NCBI RefSeq assembly: GCF_020833685.1
Contig: NZ_JACKZY010000003.1
Location: forward strand, 858,771 to 922,770
Length of the DNA stretch: 64,000 nucleotides
Reading direction: 5' to 3'
Origin: Nitratireductor sp. B36
Lineage (GTDB): Bacteria > Pseudomonadota > Alphaproteobacteria > Rhizobiales > Rhizobiaceae
Shown: positions 1 to 7,697 of the stretch, in pieces
Position numbering within the stretch: the first letter of the stretch is position 1
Layout of the letters: each line of letters begins with the position of its first letter
The notes under the pieces: generated by a model
The model's database searches: none
Told to the model about the DNA's origin: nothing
Seen by the model: the letters and a program-made list of their open reading frames with translations, nothing else
Position numbers and translations under genes: made by a program

Positions 1-818
1 GACACCTGATACCCATCCTCACACTTTGCGGGGAGGTCTGACAGGGACTTGACGTTATCCTTAAACGAAATGAAGTGCTGGTCACCGATACCGTCAGTAG
101 TGGTGATGTCGAATGCGGTCTGGCTGCTTCTCTTGATGATGAGGGTGGAACCATACCGTGCTACTGAGAAGCCCGTATGTCCGTCACCTGCGAGCGCCGG
201 GAAGATCGTGTTGATGAGACCGAGACGAAACTGTTCAGCCAGGTGGTCCGTAGTGATGTACTGTGCGTTTCCCGCCGAACTGTTGTCGGGAGTGGTGTAG
301 GTCGCAGAATACTTGTTTCCACCGACAATGATGGAGAGGGTATAGGTTACCTTGTATCCACCGGCCTTAAAGTGGGCACATGCCCAGTTTCCACGAACCG
401 CACTCTTGGTTGTCGCCATCTGTACGGTCTTCTGGCGGTTGATCAGGAAGGTCGTGTCGCCAATCGTTACCGCCGTGAAAGCCTTCCTAGCCGCCCCTGT
501 GTGGGTGAGATATGCACCACCTGTGTTGGTGATCGTTGCTGCCTGACCTGTGTCCTTATTGTAGACCCTAAGGGAGCCACCTTCTGCCAACACAAGGTAA
601 CGTTCGGTTCCGCTTCGACGTATCTCGTAGACAAAGGGATCGTCGTGGGTGAACGGAATCTTGAACCTCACCACGCTGCCCATCCGGCTTGCCGCACCAT
701 CCAGGACCTCGTTGAGGCAATTCTCTTGGTCTTTAGCGCTGGCAAGGGCACGGGCGATCTCGGCCTGCTGGCTGATACCTTGGATAAGGCTTGGGACAGT
801 GTGACTACCGGAAGGCAT
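1..818 (-). CDS. Tail tubular protein B (T7 gp12-like), partial
   Basis: This is the first 272 codons of a nozzle/tail-tube protein; the C-terminus lies beyond the left edge. Translation starts MPSGSHTVPSLIQGISQQ, the characteristic gp12 opening with the PSLIQGISQQ segment, and the frame stays open to base 1. In T7 relatives gp12 forms the distal nozzle of the short tail below the gp11 ring. The start ATG at 816-818 overlaps the gp11 stop as TGATG, and an AGAGG ribosome site lies about 8 bases upstream, so the two are translationally coupled. The long plus-strand ORF across it is a shadow. Confidence 0.9.
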   Translation of the reverse strand, partial: MPSGSHTVPSLIQGISQQAEIARALASAKDQENCLNEVLDGAASRMGSVVRFKIPFTHDDPFVYEIRRSGTERYLVLAEGGSLRVYNKDTGQAATITNTGGAYLTHTGAARKAFTAVTIGDTTFLINRQKTVQMATTKSAVRGNWACAHFKAGGYKVTYTLSIIVGGNKYSATYTTPDNSSAGNAQYITTDHLAEQFRLGLINTIFPALAGDGHTGFSVARYGSTLIIKRSSQTAFDITTTDGIGDQHFISFKDNVKSLSDLPAKCEDGYQV

Positions 819-1414
819 CAGCGGTTACCTCTAAGTCGTTTGACGTGGGGGTTATGTGCCCGGAGCCCCCCCTTACGCAGTCGCCGGTCGTAGGCATCAA
901 GGCGGGCCTTGGCCTCCTGAAGCATGTCCATGGTGACCCTTAGATGCTGGCCACCGGGGTTCTCAGAGTTGGTGAATGCGATTGCAGCTCGCAGGGTGAT
1001 GTAGTGCCTGGCCGGTTGCGGAAGCGACTCGAAAGGGTGTGCAAGTGTCGCCTCGACGGTTACGGCAGTGGTGAACGAAAAGGTGTTCGTCTTGGCGTCG
1101 TACAGTTTTCCATCTAGCTCGATGATCTCCATCGATGCTGATTGTCCAACCGGATGCCACGAGAGGATGTTGTCTGGGAGTATGATCTCACCAGTAAGAG
1201 GGCTTGGAGAGAGCTTTAGTTCCCGGATGGTCGAGAAGTTGTAGCCGTCCGACTGTACCGCAATGCTCTCTTCTGCAAGTCGGGACGCAGCTTTCTGTGC
1301 TGTAGGCTTGGACTCTGGCCCATAGCTGGACACCTCGCCCTCGCCCAAATTGGAGAGCATGATGTTTATGGCGTCCAGGGTAGAAATGCGACGTGGTGCC
1401 GTTAGGGAGGCCAT
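818..1414 (-). CDS. Tail tubular protein A (T7 gp11-like adaptor)
   Basis: A 198-residue protein, close to the 196 residues of T7 gp11, which forms the ring joining portal to nozzle. I chose the ATG at 1414 (MASLTAPRRISTLDAINIML) because AGGAG lies about 7 bases upstream; the frame continues open to 1522, but that stretch crosses the hairpin after the capsid gene and has no phage-like sequence. The segment STLDAINIMLSNLGE is typical of the family N-terminus. It sits directly after capsid, as in T7, and its stop overlaps the gp12 start. Confidence 0.92.
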   Translation of the reverse strand: MASLTAPRRISTLDAINIMLSNLGEGEVSSYGPESKPTAQKAASRLAEESIAVQSDGYNFSTIRELKLSPSPLTGEIILPDNILSWHPVGQSASMEIIELDGKLYDAKTNTFSFTTAVTVEATLAHPFESLPQPARHYITLRAAIAFTNSENPGGQHLRVTMDMLQEAKARLDAYDRRLRKGGLRAHNPHVKRLRGNR

Positions 1415-1445
1415 GTTTCGTGCTCCTGGATGAATGTGAGGGGGA

Positions 1446-1473
1446 GGCCCCCGAGGGAAGACCCTCAGGGACC
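1446..1473 (-). terminator. Hairpin at the T7 T-phi position
   Basis: On the minus strand a 12-bp stem (arms 1473-1462 and 1457-1446, several G-U pairs) closes on a UCUU loop, 13 bases after the capsid stop and before gp11. The main late terminator of T7, T-phi, lies exactly between genes 10 and 11. The downstream tract is C-rich rather than U-rich, so efficiency is uncertain; it could equally be an RNA-processing or attenuation hairpin. Confidence 0.55.
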
Positions 1474-1485
1474 TCTTGGTGGCGC

Positions 1486-2442
1486 TTAGATGCGCTCTGC
1501 CGTGCAGACCTCGAAGGCGCACTCGGGGCGGAGCTTGTCGTGACCTTCCAGCTTGGAACCGATCAGAAGGGTGCCCAGACGGTCGTTCTGGTTGTCCATC
1601 GTCACGCGGAGACCACGGCGACGGAGCGTACCGACCGCCATCCGGTTGGAGATGACACCTACCGTGGACGTGAAGTCACCCTGGTACTTGGCGCGATTGT
1701 CCACCGTGCCGTCCACAAGGGTCTTGGGCACCGAGTTGGTACCCTTCACGTTGATACCCGCGATCTGGCCAACGGTGCCTGCCGCACGGTTGCCGGAGCC
1801 GGAGCTGTCCACCGTGTCGATACCCGTGTATCGTGCCAGGAGGAGCTGCTGCTGCCAGGGGAGCCAGTAGGTCGGGGTACCGCCACCGATGTCATGGGTG
1901 CGAATGTGCTCCACACCCTTGAAGGCTGCTTCTTCGAGCTGGGCCGGGTCGGTACGCATGTTTGCGTGCCAATGGTAGCTCGGGAGGGGACCACCCGTGT
2001 AGGGCGGCACGGTAACGCGGGAAGCGTTGACCAGGGCACAGCCAATTCGGCGGTTCGAGACCGACGCAAGGGACTCGCCAATCTGACGAGCATAGGGACG
2101 GCTCAGGGGGTAGTGCGCCATCAGCTCATCGATTTCTGCAATGAAGGCCGACTCGATAAGCATGGCATCTAGCGCGATCTCGGTCTCGTTGTGCTCGACC
2201 GTGCCGCCCAGGATCAGCTCACCGGGGACATGCTCGACGGCATCACGCTTGCGACCAATGATCGGGAAGGTGTCGGACTTACCGGTACCGATATTGCGGA
2301 CGAATGTCTCATTGAGGAAGTCGAAGGTCTCCTCGTAAGCCTCGATGACATACTCACCAAAGTTGCGGAGGAAGAGTTCGCGTTCGTCAGAGCCGCCAAT
2401 TTTCAGGCCCGCTTTGGAACGGGCATCAGTATACGCGCTAAT
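1486..2442 (-). CDS. Major capsid protein (T7 gp10-like), ATT start
   Basis: The HK97-fold shell protein, 318 residues if it starts at 2442 (T7 gp10A has 345). The only in-frame ATG is at 2163, but capsid-like sequence continues upstream without a stop to 2442 (segments ARSKAGLKIGGSDERELFLR and FVRNIGTGKSDTFPIIGR), bounded by TAA at 2455-2457. No ATG, GTG or TTG lies in that stretch at a suitable place. Codon 2440-2442 is ATT, placed 7 bases after a strong AAAGGAG site, so initiation at ATT is the best reading. It follows the holin gene and precedes the T-phi-like hairpin. A mutated ATG or a sequencing error are alternatives. Confidence 0.88.
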   Translation of the reverse strand: MSAYTDARSKAGLKIGGSDERELFLRNFGEYVIEAYEETFDFLNETFVRNIGTGKSDTFPIIGRKRDAVEHVPGELILGGTVEHNETEIALDAMLIESAFIAEIDELMAHYPLSRPYARQIGESLASVSNRRIGCALVNASRVTVPPYTGGPLPSYHWHANMRTDPAQLEEAAFKGVEHIRTHDIGGGTPTYWLPWQQQLLLARYTGIDTVDSSGSGNRAAGTVGQIAGINVKGTNSVPKTLVDGTVDNRAKYQGDFTSTVGVISNRMAVGTLRRRGLRVTMDNQNDRLGTLLIGSKLEGHDKLRPECAFEVCTAERI

Positions 2443-2471
2443 GGTATTTCTCCTTTACCATGTCTGGAAAC

Positions 2472-2494
2472 CCCAGAGGGTTGATCCCTCCAGG
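2472..2494 (-). other. Hairpin in capsid leader
   Basis: A 9-bp stem (2494-2486 pairing with 2480-2472, one G-U pair) with a five-base loop lies in the 88-base gap between the holin and capsid genes, 30 bases upstream of the capsid start. No U tract follows, so it is unlikely to be a strong terminator. A stabilising or processing hairpin for late capsid mRNA, as T7 has RNase III sites before gene 10, is inference. Confidence 0.4.
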
Positions 2495-2530
2495 GCGAAG
2501 CTTGGTTGTGTGGTGATGTGAGTGGGCGAG

Positions 2531-3058
2531 CTACTTTAGGGCGGCTCGTCCTACACTAAGGGCCTTGTCGATCTTGGACTGGGCCTTTTCCGCGACACTT
2601 GAGGGGATGTCGTCGGGAATGTTTGCCAGGACACCGGCCAACTGTGCGGCCTTGCCTGGAAGCATGAGTGCGACTGCCTGCTTGAAGCCGAAGGTAGCCG
2701 CGAAGATGATTGCCCACCCGGCCATATACCAGGAGGGGGCGTCTGGGTGGAACGTCTTGAGGTACTCGAATCCCTCAAGAACGAAGGGCCGGATGCCGGG
2801 AAGGAAGAGGCCGATGAGAGGGATTGCCCAGATGATGAGCATGAACTCATCTTTCCAGCTACGAGATGCAGCATCGGCCCAGGAAAGGTCCCACTCTACA
2901 TCCGCCTTGACCTTATAGGCCGCGATCTCTGCTTTGGCCTTCAACTCGGCCACTTCCACCTCAAGCTGGGCTTTCCTGATGGTGTCTCGGCGCTCAGACC
3001 AGGCGGACACCTCCCGAACGACGACCTCGGCGAATGGAATGATACTGTACCAAGCCAC
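2531..3058 (-). CDS. Holin-like protein, GTA_holin_3TM type
   Basis: A 175-residue membrane protein starting at GTG (3058), 6 bases after AGGAG. Residues about 22-50 form a charged helix, then a conserved-looking EWDLSWADAASRSWKDEF segment, then membrane segments near 72-92 and 110-130. This layout matches the three-TM holin family first described from gene transfer agents (DUF3154), which permeabilises the inner membrane for lysis. It sits between scaffold and capsid, where T7 has no gene; T7 keeps its holin (17.5) in the late lysis cluster. Family assignment is from pattern recognition, so another membrane role remains possible. Confidence 0.65.
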   Translation of the reverse strand: MAWYSIIPFAEVVVREVSAWSERRDTIRKAQLEVEVAELKAKAEIAAYKVKADVEWDLSWADAASRSWKDEFMLIIWAIPLIGLFLPGIRPFVLEGFEYLKTFHPDAPSWYMAGWAIIFAATFGFKQAVALMLPGKAAQLAGVLANIPDDIPSSVAEKAQSKIDKALSVGRAALK

Positions 3059-3068
3059 TATAGGTCTC

Positions 3069-3950
3069 CTAGTCGAGCTTTGAGATGGCGAGGCGCTCCA
3101 TCACTTGGCGGAACGCCTTGGGGTTGCTCTCGGCAGCGTCACGGGCCTTCCGGTACTCTTCTCGGGACGCAAAGGGCTTCAGACCTGTGGTACGCTTGCC
3201 TTGGCCCTTGGTGGCGTCACGTGCCGGGAGGCGGGGCTTCTCGGGAGGGTTTGCCTTCTGGTAGCGGGCCATCAGGGCCTCCACGGCGTCTTGCTTCGCT
3301 GCGAAGTCCTTCCCGTTCATGATCTTGTTGAAACGCTTCTGTGCCGCCTCGTCATAACCACCCTGCTTACCCCAGGAGAGAGCCGCCTTGAGGGCATCAG
3401 GTCCTCCGACTGCCGACATCAACTTCATGTCGTCCGATGAGACCGACTTCTTGGCTGCTTCCGCGTTGGTCGCTGCCATGGCCTCCACCTGTTTGACAGT
3501 GGCCTTGTTGATACCCTTGGAGGCAAGATAGGCATAGGTGGACTCGTTCAGTCCCTCGATACCCTTCTCCTGGTTGGCAAAGAACTCCTTGGAGAGAGCA
3601 CCCTCTGCGTCGAGTGAGCCATCCTCCAGGAGATACTTCGCGTCGAACTTCCCGACAACTTCCTCGTCCTCAGGGTCGAAGTCGCCAAGGTCTTCATCGA
3701 CCTCATCGGAGCCCTCTTCAAGTTCGTCCTCTTCCTGGTCGGTCTCGTCGGCACCACCTTCAGGCTCAACGCCATCGGTAGACTCCTCTGTGCCTGCCTT
3801 TTCGTCGGTATCCTGCTCGTCCTTCAGGTCGTCAGTGTCGAACTCTACCCTATCAACGGCATACTCCTTGGCGTCCGAGTTGTCGCCCATCTGGAGTGAC
3901 ATGCCGGGGGTGCCGCCTACGGATACGTCCAATTTACTGTCGTCAGACAT
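3069..3950 (-). CDS. Capsid assembly scaffolding protein (T7 gp9-like)
   Basis: A 293-residue, very acidic protein (T7 gp9 has 307) that directs procapsid assembly and leaves before DNA packaging. Residues about 30-95 are almost entirely Asp/Glu-rich, followed by a helical region and a basic C-terminus (about 235-293), which in scaffolds contacts the coat protein. Its start overlaps the portal stop by 8 bases, the T7 order portal-scaffold. The acidic repeat produces a serine-rich shadow ORF on the opposite strand. Confidence 0.9.
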   Translation of the reverse strand: MSDDSKLDVSVGGTPGMSLQMGDNSDAKEYAVDRVEFDTDDLKDEQDTDEKAGTEESTDGVEPEGGADETDQEEDELEEGSDEVDEDLGDFDPEDEEVVGKFDAKYLLEDGSLDAEGALSKEFFANQEKGIEGLNESTYAYLASKGINKATVKQVEAMAATNAEAAKKSVSSDDMKLMSAVGGPDALKAALSWGKQGGYDEAAQKRFNKIMNGKDFAAKQDAVEALMARYQKANPPEKPRLPARDATKGQGKRTTGLKPFASREEYRKARDAAESNPKAFRQVMERLAISKLD

Positions 3951-5574
3951 CTTCCATCATTCCTTCTGGTATTCCGCCTTCCATCATCTTCCCGAGCATG
4001 TCCGCCCCTCCCTGGGCTAGGGGGCCGGTTGCCTTATCGATGATCGTGTTCTGGAGGGCTTCCTGTTTCTGTTGCGCGACCTCAGCCGCGAGTTGGTCCT
4101 TGGACTTGATGAGGCCATCTGTCTTGATGTTCTTCACAGCGGCCTTCCGTCTCAGGTAGTCTGAAACGTCGATGTTGGCGGCAACCGCCTCCTGTCCGAT
4201 CTCTTCCACCGACTCCAGCATGAACTCCCGTAGACGATTTCCTTCTGAGGATTGACCAAGTGAGTCGATGCCTGTGACCACCGCCACCTGAACCAGTCCT
4301 GGAGGAAGCTTCCCGAGTTTCTTATCGGTCTCCTCATGCAGGTGGATGAAGCGGAGGACAAAGTACCTCTGCGATGTCTGGGAAACGTCCGAGTAGAGGC
4401 CACCCATAGCTTGGTCGATCTCGGAGGCCAGGATTCGCCATTCCTCGGCGGTTACCCGCTCACCCTTACGCTGGATGGCTGAGAACATGAGGAATGCTTG
4501 ACCAAGCCTCCGTGCCGCCGACTCCATCTCCTGGGAGGCAATTGCCAGGTCCCCACCCTTATCTGCTCGAAGAACGTGGATGTCCTGTTCACGCCCTGGG
4601 ACTACTTCAAGGTTATCTGCCTCAAGGATGTCCTTCAGCTCGGTGTTACCGTTTGGATCGACCAGGGTGAGGAAGCGGGCTGCTGCTGCTCCACCATCTT
4701 GCAATGCCGACGAGAAGTTCTCGATGGCCTGCATGTCTCCCTCATAGTCGGCACAGTATGGGATGCCCCATGACGATCCGAACTCCGGTATCATCCACCC
4801 GAAGTAGATGGTCGGGGTATCGAAGTCCGCATATGCCACGGTGCCATCAATAACCTCGCCCCCCTCTACCTCCTGCCAGTAGACATACTGCTTGTCGCCG
4901 TTGTCGTTGATGAGCTTCTGGCAGTGGAAGATTGTGATCTCTTCATCCCAGATGTTGGCCGAAGTTGGAGTCTCCGTCCGGTGCCGTTCTGAGGCCTCGA
5001 TGACATCATCATCCGCAACCATCCTGGAGACGGACTCCTTGATGACACCGGCAATTGGGGTGCCTGAGGAGTCTCGCTTCACCACGTAGTGATGCATGTT
5101 GTAGATGATGGGGCTGTCGATGTCCGTCCAGAGTGAGGCGGCGTTGCCGGTCAGGAGGAGAAGCTTATTGTACTTCACCATGGCGGATCGACACCGCGTT
5201 GCCTCTAGCCGACTCCTATGGATTTCATCCCGTCGAGCCAGGGCGTAGACCACCTCGCTATAAAGCTTGGGGTCTGCCTGTATGTCCTCATCCAGCTTGG
5301 TCTCGTCTGGAGTCGATTTCCATCCTGGTAGGCCAGGAGGGAATGCCGAAAGCATCATCTTGGAGGAGAGCGTGTTGAGCGCGTATGCGTTCACGGACTG
5401 GTTGGGTGTCTCCAATGGGTCACCTGATTGCCAGTCTTCTGGTGGGAAGGTGGACGGGCTGGAGATGTCTGCAATGCGGCGACCTAGCGCCACCGGCCCG
5501 TTGCGTTCCGCGATCTGGCTCTCATAGAACTCCTCGGCGGTTACCCCAAGGGAGGTGTCGCTCAGGTTGTCCAT
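3943..5574 (-). CDS. Portal / head-tail connector (T7 gp8-like)
   Basis: At 543 residues it matches T7 gp8 (536). The portal forms the dodecameric ring at one vertex through which DNA is packaged and ejected. Family-like segments include the N-terminal region ending NSLSSKM-like (NTLSSKMMLSAFPPG, about residue 68-82), GWMIPEFGSSWGIPYCADYEGD and TAEEWRILASEIDQAMGG. It lies between two small virion-type proteins and scaffold, as in T7. The start ATG at 5574 lies 8 bases after the preceding stop. Confidence 0.93.
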   Translation of the reverse strand: MDNLSDTSLGVTAEEFYESQIAERNGPVALGRRIADISSPSTFPPEDWQSGDPLETPNQSVNAYALNTLSSKMMLSAFPPGLPGWKSTPDETKLDEDIQADPKLYSEVVYALARRDEIHRSRLEATRCRSAMVKYNKLLLLTGNAASLWTDIDSPIIYNMHHYVVKRDSSGTPIAGVIKESVSRMVADDDVIEASERHRTETPTSANIWDEEITIFHCQKLINDNGDKQYVYWQEVEGGEVIDGTVAYADFDTPTIYFGWMIPEFGSSWGIPYCADYEGDMQAIENFSSALQDGGAAAARFLTLVDPNGNTELKDILEADNLEVVPGREQDIHVLRADKGGDLAIASQEMESAARRLGQAFLMFSAIQRKGERVTAEEWRILASEIDQAMGGLYSDVSQTSQRYFVLRFIHLHEETDKKLGKLPPGLVQVAVVTGIDSLGQSSEGNRLREFMLESVEEIGQEAVAANIDVSDYLRRKAAVKNIKTDGLIKSKDQLAAEVAQQKQEALQNTIIDKATGPLAQGGADMLGKMMEGGIPEGMMEDV

Positions 5575-5582
5575 ACGTCACC

Positions 5583-5795
5583 TCACATTACGATTGCGCC
5601 GCCAGGGTTGGCCTGTGGCATGTCCTCTTTGCTCGACTTCTTGACGCGATAGCTTGGTGCGTCCTGTCCGTCGAACATCTGCAAGGACTCCTGGCGTCGG
5701 CGTTCACCGATCTCTGGGGCCTCCGGGGCAGGTAGTGCGGGTGCTGGCGCTGCTGCGATTTCTTGCGCCGGTTGGGACCGGCTCTTCATGCACAT
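5583..5795 (-). CDS. Small phage protein (T7 gp7.3-like position)
   Basis: A 70-residue protein beginning MCMKSRSQ, with an Ala/Pro-rich stretch at 11-30 (PAPALPAPEAPE) and a charged C-terminus. T7 carries genes 6.7 and 7.3, short low-complexity virion/tail assembly proteins, in this same place before the portal gene. The Met-Cys-Met opening is shared with the adjacent 63-residue protein, suggesting duplication. Function is inferred from position and composition only. Confidence 0.65.
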   Translation of the reverse strand: MCMKSRSQPAQEIAAAPAPALPAPEAPEIGERRRQESLQMFDGQDAPSYRVKKSSKEDMPQANPGGAIVM

Positions 5796-5799
5796 CTGT

Positions 5800-5991
5800 T
5801 CACATCCTTATGCTCTTACTGGTGGTGGCCGTTGTCTTCGGTCGGGCCACCTGCTGTGGCTCTTCAGGTTCCCTGCGGGATGTGTCATCCGGCTCCACGG
5901 AATACTTGAAGTGGTTGTGTGCCTCCTGTGGTGCGTAGGAGGGCTTGTTCACGGGGGGATCAGGTTGACGGCCCATACACATGATGGTCAC
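5800..5991 (-). CDS. Small phage protein (T7 gp6.7-like position)
   Basis: A 63-residue, proline-rich hydrophilic protein with MTIMCMGRQPDPP at the N-terminus. The MCMGRQ opening parallels the MCMKSR opening of its downstream neighbour. The start overlaps the previous stop (ATGA at 5988-5991). In T7 this slot holds gp6.7, a minor virion protein; that role is an inference from gene order. Confidence 0.6.
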   Translation of the reverse strand: MTIMCMGRQPDPPVNKPSYAPQEAHNHFKYSVEPDDTSRREPEEPQQVARPKTTATTSKSIRM

Positions 5992-6176
5992 TCCGTATCG
6001 ATTGAGATGTCGTAGGCCTCGTCCCTCTGCCCCATTTTGATGAGGCGCTGGGCCAGCTCGACCTTCCCGGCATACCGGTGGGCTGAGACCTCAGTCTGTC
6101 CCTCATGAATGCACAGGGGTGGGAAGTTCTTCTTGAGCCAATCTACAAGGTCTGGGCTTATCCTGGGGTCACGCAT
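5988..6176 (-). CDS. Hypothetical phage protein, 62 aa
   Basis: A 62-residue soluble protein (MRDPRISPDLVDWLKKNF...) sharing one base with the upstream DUF3310 stop and overlapping the next start by four. I recognise no domain. Its place between nucleotide-metabolism-type genes and virion genes gives no firm clue. Confidence 0.6.
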   Translation of the reverse strand: MRDPRISPDLVDWLKKNFPPLCIHEGQTEVSAHRYAGKVELAQRLIKMGQRDEAYDISIDTE

Positions 6177-6574
6177 TAGCGACTCCAGCTCGGGTCCATG
6201 TCATGCCACCTGACATACATGGCGAGGTTCCGCATGGCCTTCCTGAGGTCCTCAATGCCGTTCTTGTATGGGAACCGGCAGACATACTTGAGGAAGTTTC
6301 CACGGAGCCAGTCGATGCTGTTCTCCATGATGAAGAAGGTTGGCTCAATGGGGAAGCGGTCGTAGTGTTCTGGCCGGTTCACCATATCCCCGGTTGACTT
6401 GGTTGGGGACCACCCATTGTCTGTGAGGAGAGCAACGTGGCGGTTGATCTTGTTGATTGCGAGGGTGATCTGTCCCACATCGTCTTCCTCGTTGAACACC
6501 AGGGAAATGACTTCCCTCTGGAACTCCGTGAGGTCTCTGTTCACATGGAGGAACAGCTCTAATGGAATACTCAT
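6176..6574 (-). CDS. DUF3310 family protein (phage nucleotide kinase-like)
   Basis: A 132-residue protein. The C-terminal part, about residues 64-125, matches DUF3310: VNRPEHYD, then a helix, then GNFLKYVCRFPYKNG and DLRKAMRNLAMYV. The family is often annotated as a nucleotide kinase-like protein in phages, but its biochemistry is not settled. The N-terminal 60 residues are unassigned. It overlaps the upstream P-loop kinase by four bases (ATGA). Confidence 0.78.
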   Translation of the reverse strand: MSIPLELFLHVNRDLTEFQREVISLVFNEEDDVGQITLAINKINRHVALLTDNGWSPTKSTGDMVNRPEHYDRFPIEPTFFIMENSIDWLRGNFLKYVCRFPYKNGIEDLRKAMRNLAMYVRWHDMDPSWSR

Positions 6575-7161
6575 GCTGGTTCTCCGATGATGCTTCGGTA
6601 GATTTTCCGGGGAGCGTCTTCGTCCCCGTTGATATGTTCCAAGGTGATCTGCATCTTCCCTAGGAGGCCCCTGACGCGGACATCAAGGTCACGCGCCTCA
6701 AGCTCTGTCTGGTTGCGTCCGACCGGTTGGTATGGTTTCACCCGACCGATGTAGAAGCACTCATTGTCGTAGAGGTCCCAGGCACCACGGACGGCGTTCT
6801 CGAACCACTCGGTCTGGAACCTTCTGGTCGCGTACAAGAGTCCGAGGAGGAGTGGACTGTCCGTGATGATGAAATCCACTTTCCCATCTAACCGTGTAAG
6901 ACGTGCCTCCTGCTTCGCCAGGATGTAGAGCTGGTTGCTCAACTCCGAGTGTCGGCCAGACCAGGTTAGGTCCTTGGCAAACTCTGTGACCAGCTCAACG
7001 TTGTGGCCGCGAATCTTCATCAGATTGAAAAGGCCAGCCGCCGTTGTGGATTTACCCGCGCCGGGACCCGCAAAGAGGTTGATGACTTTGGTCTTACACT
7101 TCTCGACCGGCTCCCTTGGTCCATCCTCATAGGGATTGAGGTAGGAGTAGTCCGGTGTCAT
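6571..7161 (-). CDS. P-loop ATPase/kinase (AAA_28-like)
   Basis: A 196-residue protein with a clear Walker A, GPGAGKST, at residues 32-39 and a hydrophobic strand ending in Asp (VDFIITDSPLLLG, about 95-107) resembling Walker B. Phage members of this type are predicted nucleotide or small-molecule kinases. It starts overlapping the preceding 51-residue gene and ends overlapping the DUF3310 gene, forming a small nucleotide-related cassette next to the exonuclease. Substrate cannot be told from sequence. Confidence 0.75.
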   Translation of the reverse strand: MTPDYSYLNPYEDGPREPVEKCKTKVINLFAGPGAGKSTTAAGLFNLMKIRGHNVELVTEFAKDLTWSGRHSELSNQLYILAKQEARLTRLDGKVDFIITDSPLLLGLLYATRRFQTEWFENAVRGAWDLYDNECFYIGRVKPYQPVGRNQTELEARDLDVRVRGLLGKMQITLEHINGDEDAPRKIYRSIIGEPA

Positions 7162-7313
7162 CCCCGAGAGACCTCCTCGAAGATCATAGTGTACCCACTG
7201 CGTAGTGCGAGCTGCTGCTTCTTGCGGAGGGTCGAATAGTGGTGGACTGTGCCGTGCTCGATGAGTGTTCCCTCACCGTCAGACATGGCGTATTCCCATG
7301 CTTGGTTCCGCAT
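7158..7313 (-). CDS. Hypothetical phage protein, 51 aa
   Basis: An ORF of 51 codons starting MRNQAWEYAMSDGEG and ending VSRG, just after the stop of the 68-residue gene and overlapping the kinase start as ATGA. The overlap and uninterrupted packing of genes on this strand support it as real. No domain is recognised. Confidence 0.55.
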   Translation of the reverse strand: MRNQAWEYAMSDGEGTLIEHGTVHHYSTLRKKQQLALRSGYTMIFEEVSRG

Positions 7314-7316
7314 GTC

Positions 7317-7523
7317 TCATTCCTTGATGTCGATGATTGCCTTGGAGAGCTTCTGCTGGGCCAGACGGAGGTTCTTGACGGTCTCTCTGAGCTTCTCCGG
7401 GATGGCATCTACCCGTGCAGGGGGAGCCTTAGAGAGGTTCATTATTCGGGTGATGAGACCCTCTATGTCGTCCTCAAGACCCCGGCGTACCCTGTCGGCG
7501 GTACTGACCGTTACAACGCTCAT
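7317..7523 (-). CDS. Hypothetical phage protein, 68 aa, helical
   Basis: A 68-residue protein from the ATG at 7523 (MSVVTVSTADRVRR). It is largely predicted helix with regularly spaced Leu/Ile in LRETVKNLRLAQQKLSKAI, compatible with a coiled coil. The ATG overlaps the stop of the upstream membrane ORF as TGATG-type coupling (ATGA on the minus strand), which favours this start over the longer open frame to 7673. Confidence 0.6.
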   Translation of the reverse strand: MSVVTVSTADRVRRGLEDDIEGLITRIMNLSKAPPARVDAIPEKLRETVKNLRLAQQKLSKAIIDIKE

Positions 7524-7687
7524 CGAGACCCGACCGCTGCTGCATAGAGGACCAGGCCCATCATGATGAGCCAGAGAACAAACGGTACCGCCGCGAGGCC
7601 GATGATGAGTGTCCAGGAGATGGCCGCATAACCGGTCACCTTGATCAGGATCAGCGCTGCGATCAGCGCCCACCAGATGTAAATCAT
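7520..7687 (-). CDS. Small phage membrane protein, 55 aa
   Basis: A 55-residue ORF with two hydrophobic segments (about 3-17 and 25-52: WWALIAALILI and TLIIGLAAVPFVLWLIMMG) separated by a short polar turn. An AGGAA ribosome site lies 7 bases before the ATG at 7687. Its stop overlaps the next start. Two-TM proteins of this size can be holins or membrane modulators, but nothing here decides that. Confidence 0.62.
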   Translation of the reverse strand: MIYIWWALIAALILIKVTGYAAISWTLIIGLAAVPFVLWLIMMGLVLYAAAVGSR

Positions 7688-7697
7688 TGCGTCGTTC

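Noticed and set aside
177..893. 238-aa plus-strand ORF at the left edge
   Set aside because: It is antisense to tail tube B, which has clear gp12 sequence; composition is that of a shadow frame.
818..1522. Longer 234-aa start for tail tube A
   Set aside because: The extra 36 codons run through the T-phi-like hairpin and the capsid 3' end; ATG 1414 has a good ribosome site.
3056..3064. CACTATAGG on the plus strand, identical to the T7 promoter core
   Set aside because: It faces against all phage genes, overlaps the holin start codon and has no other copies, so it is most likely chance.
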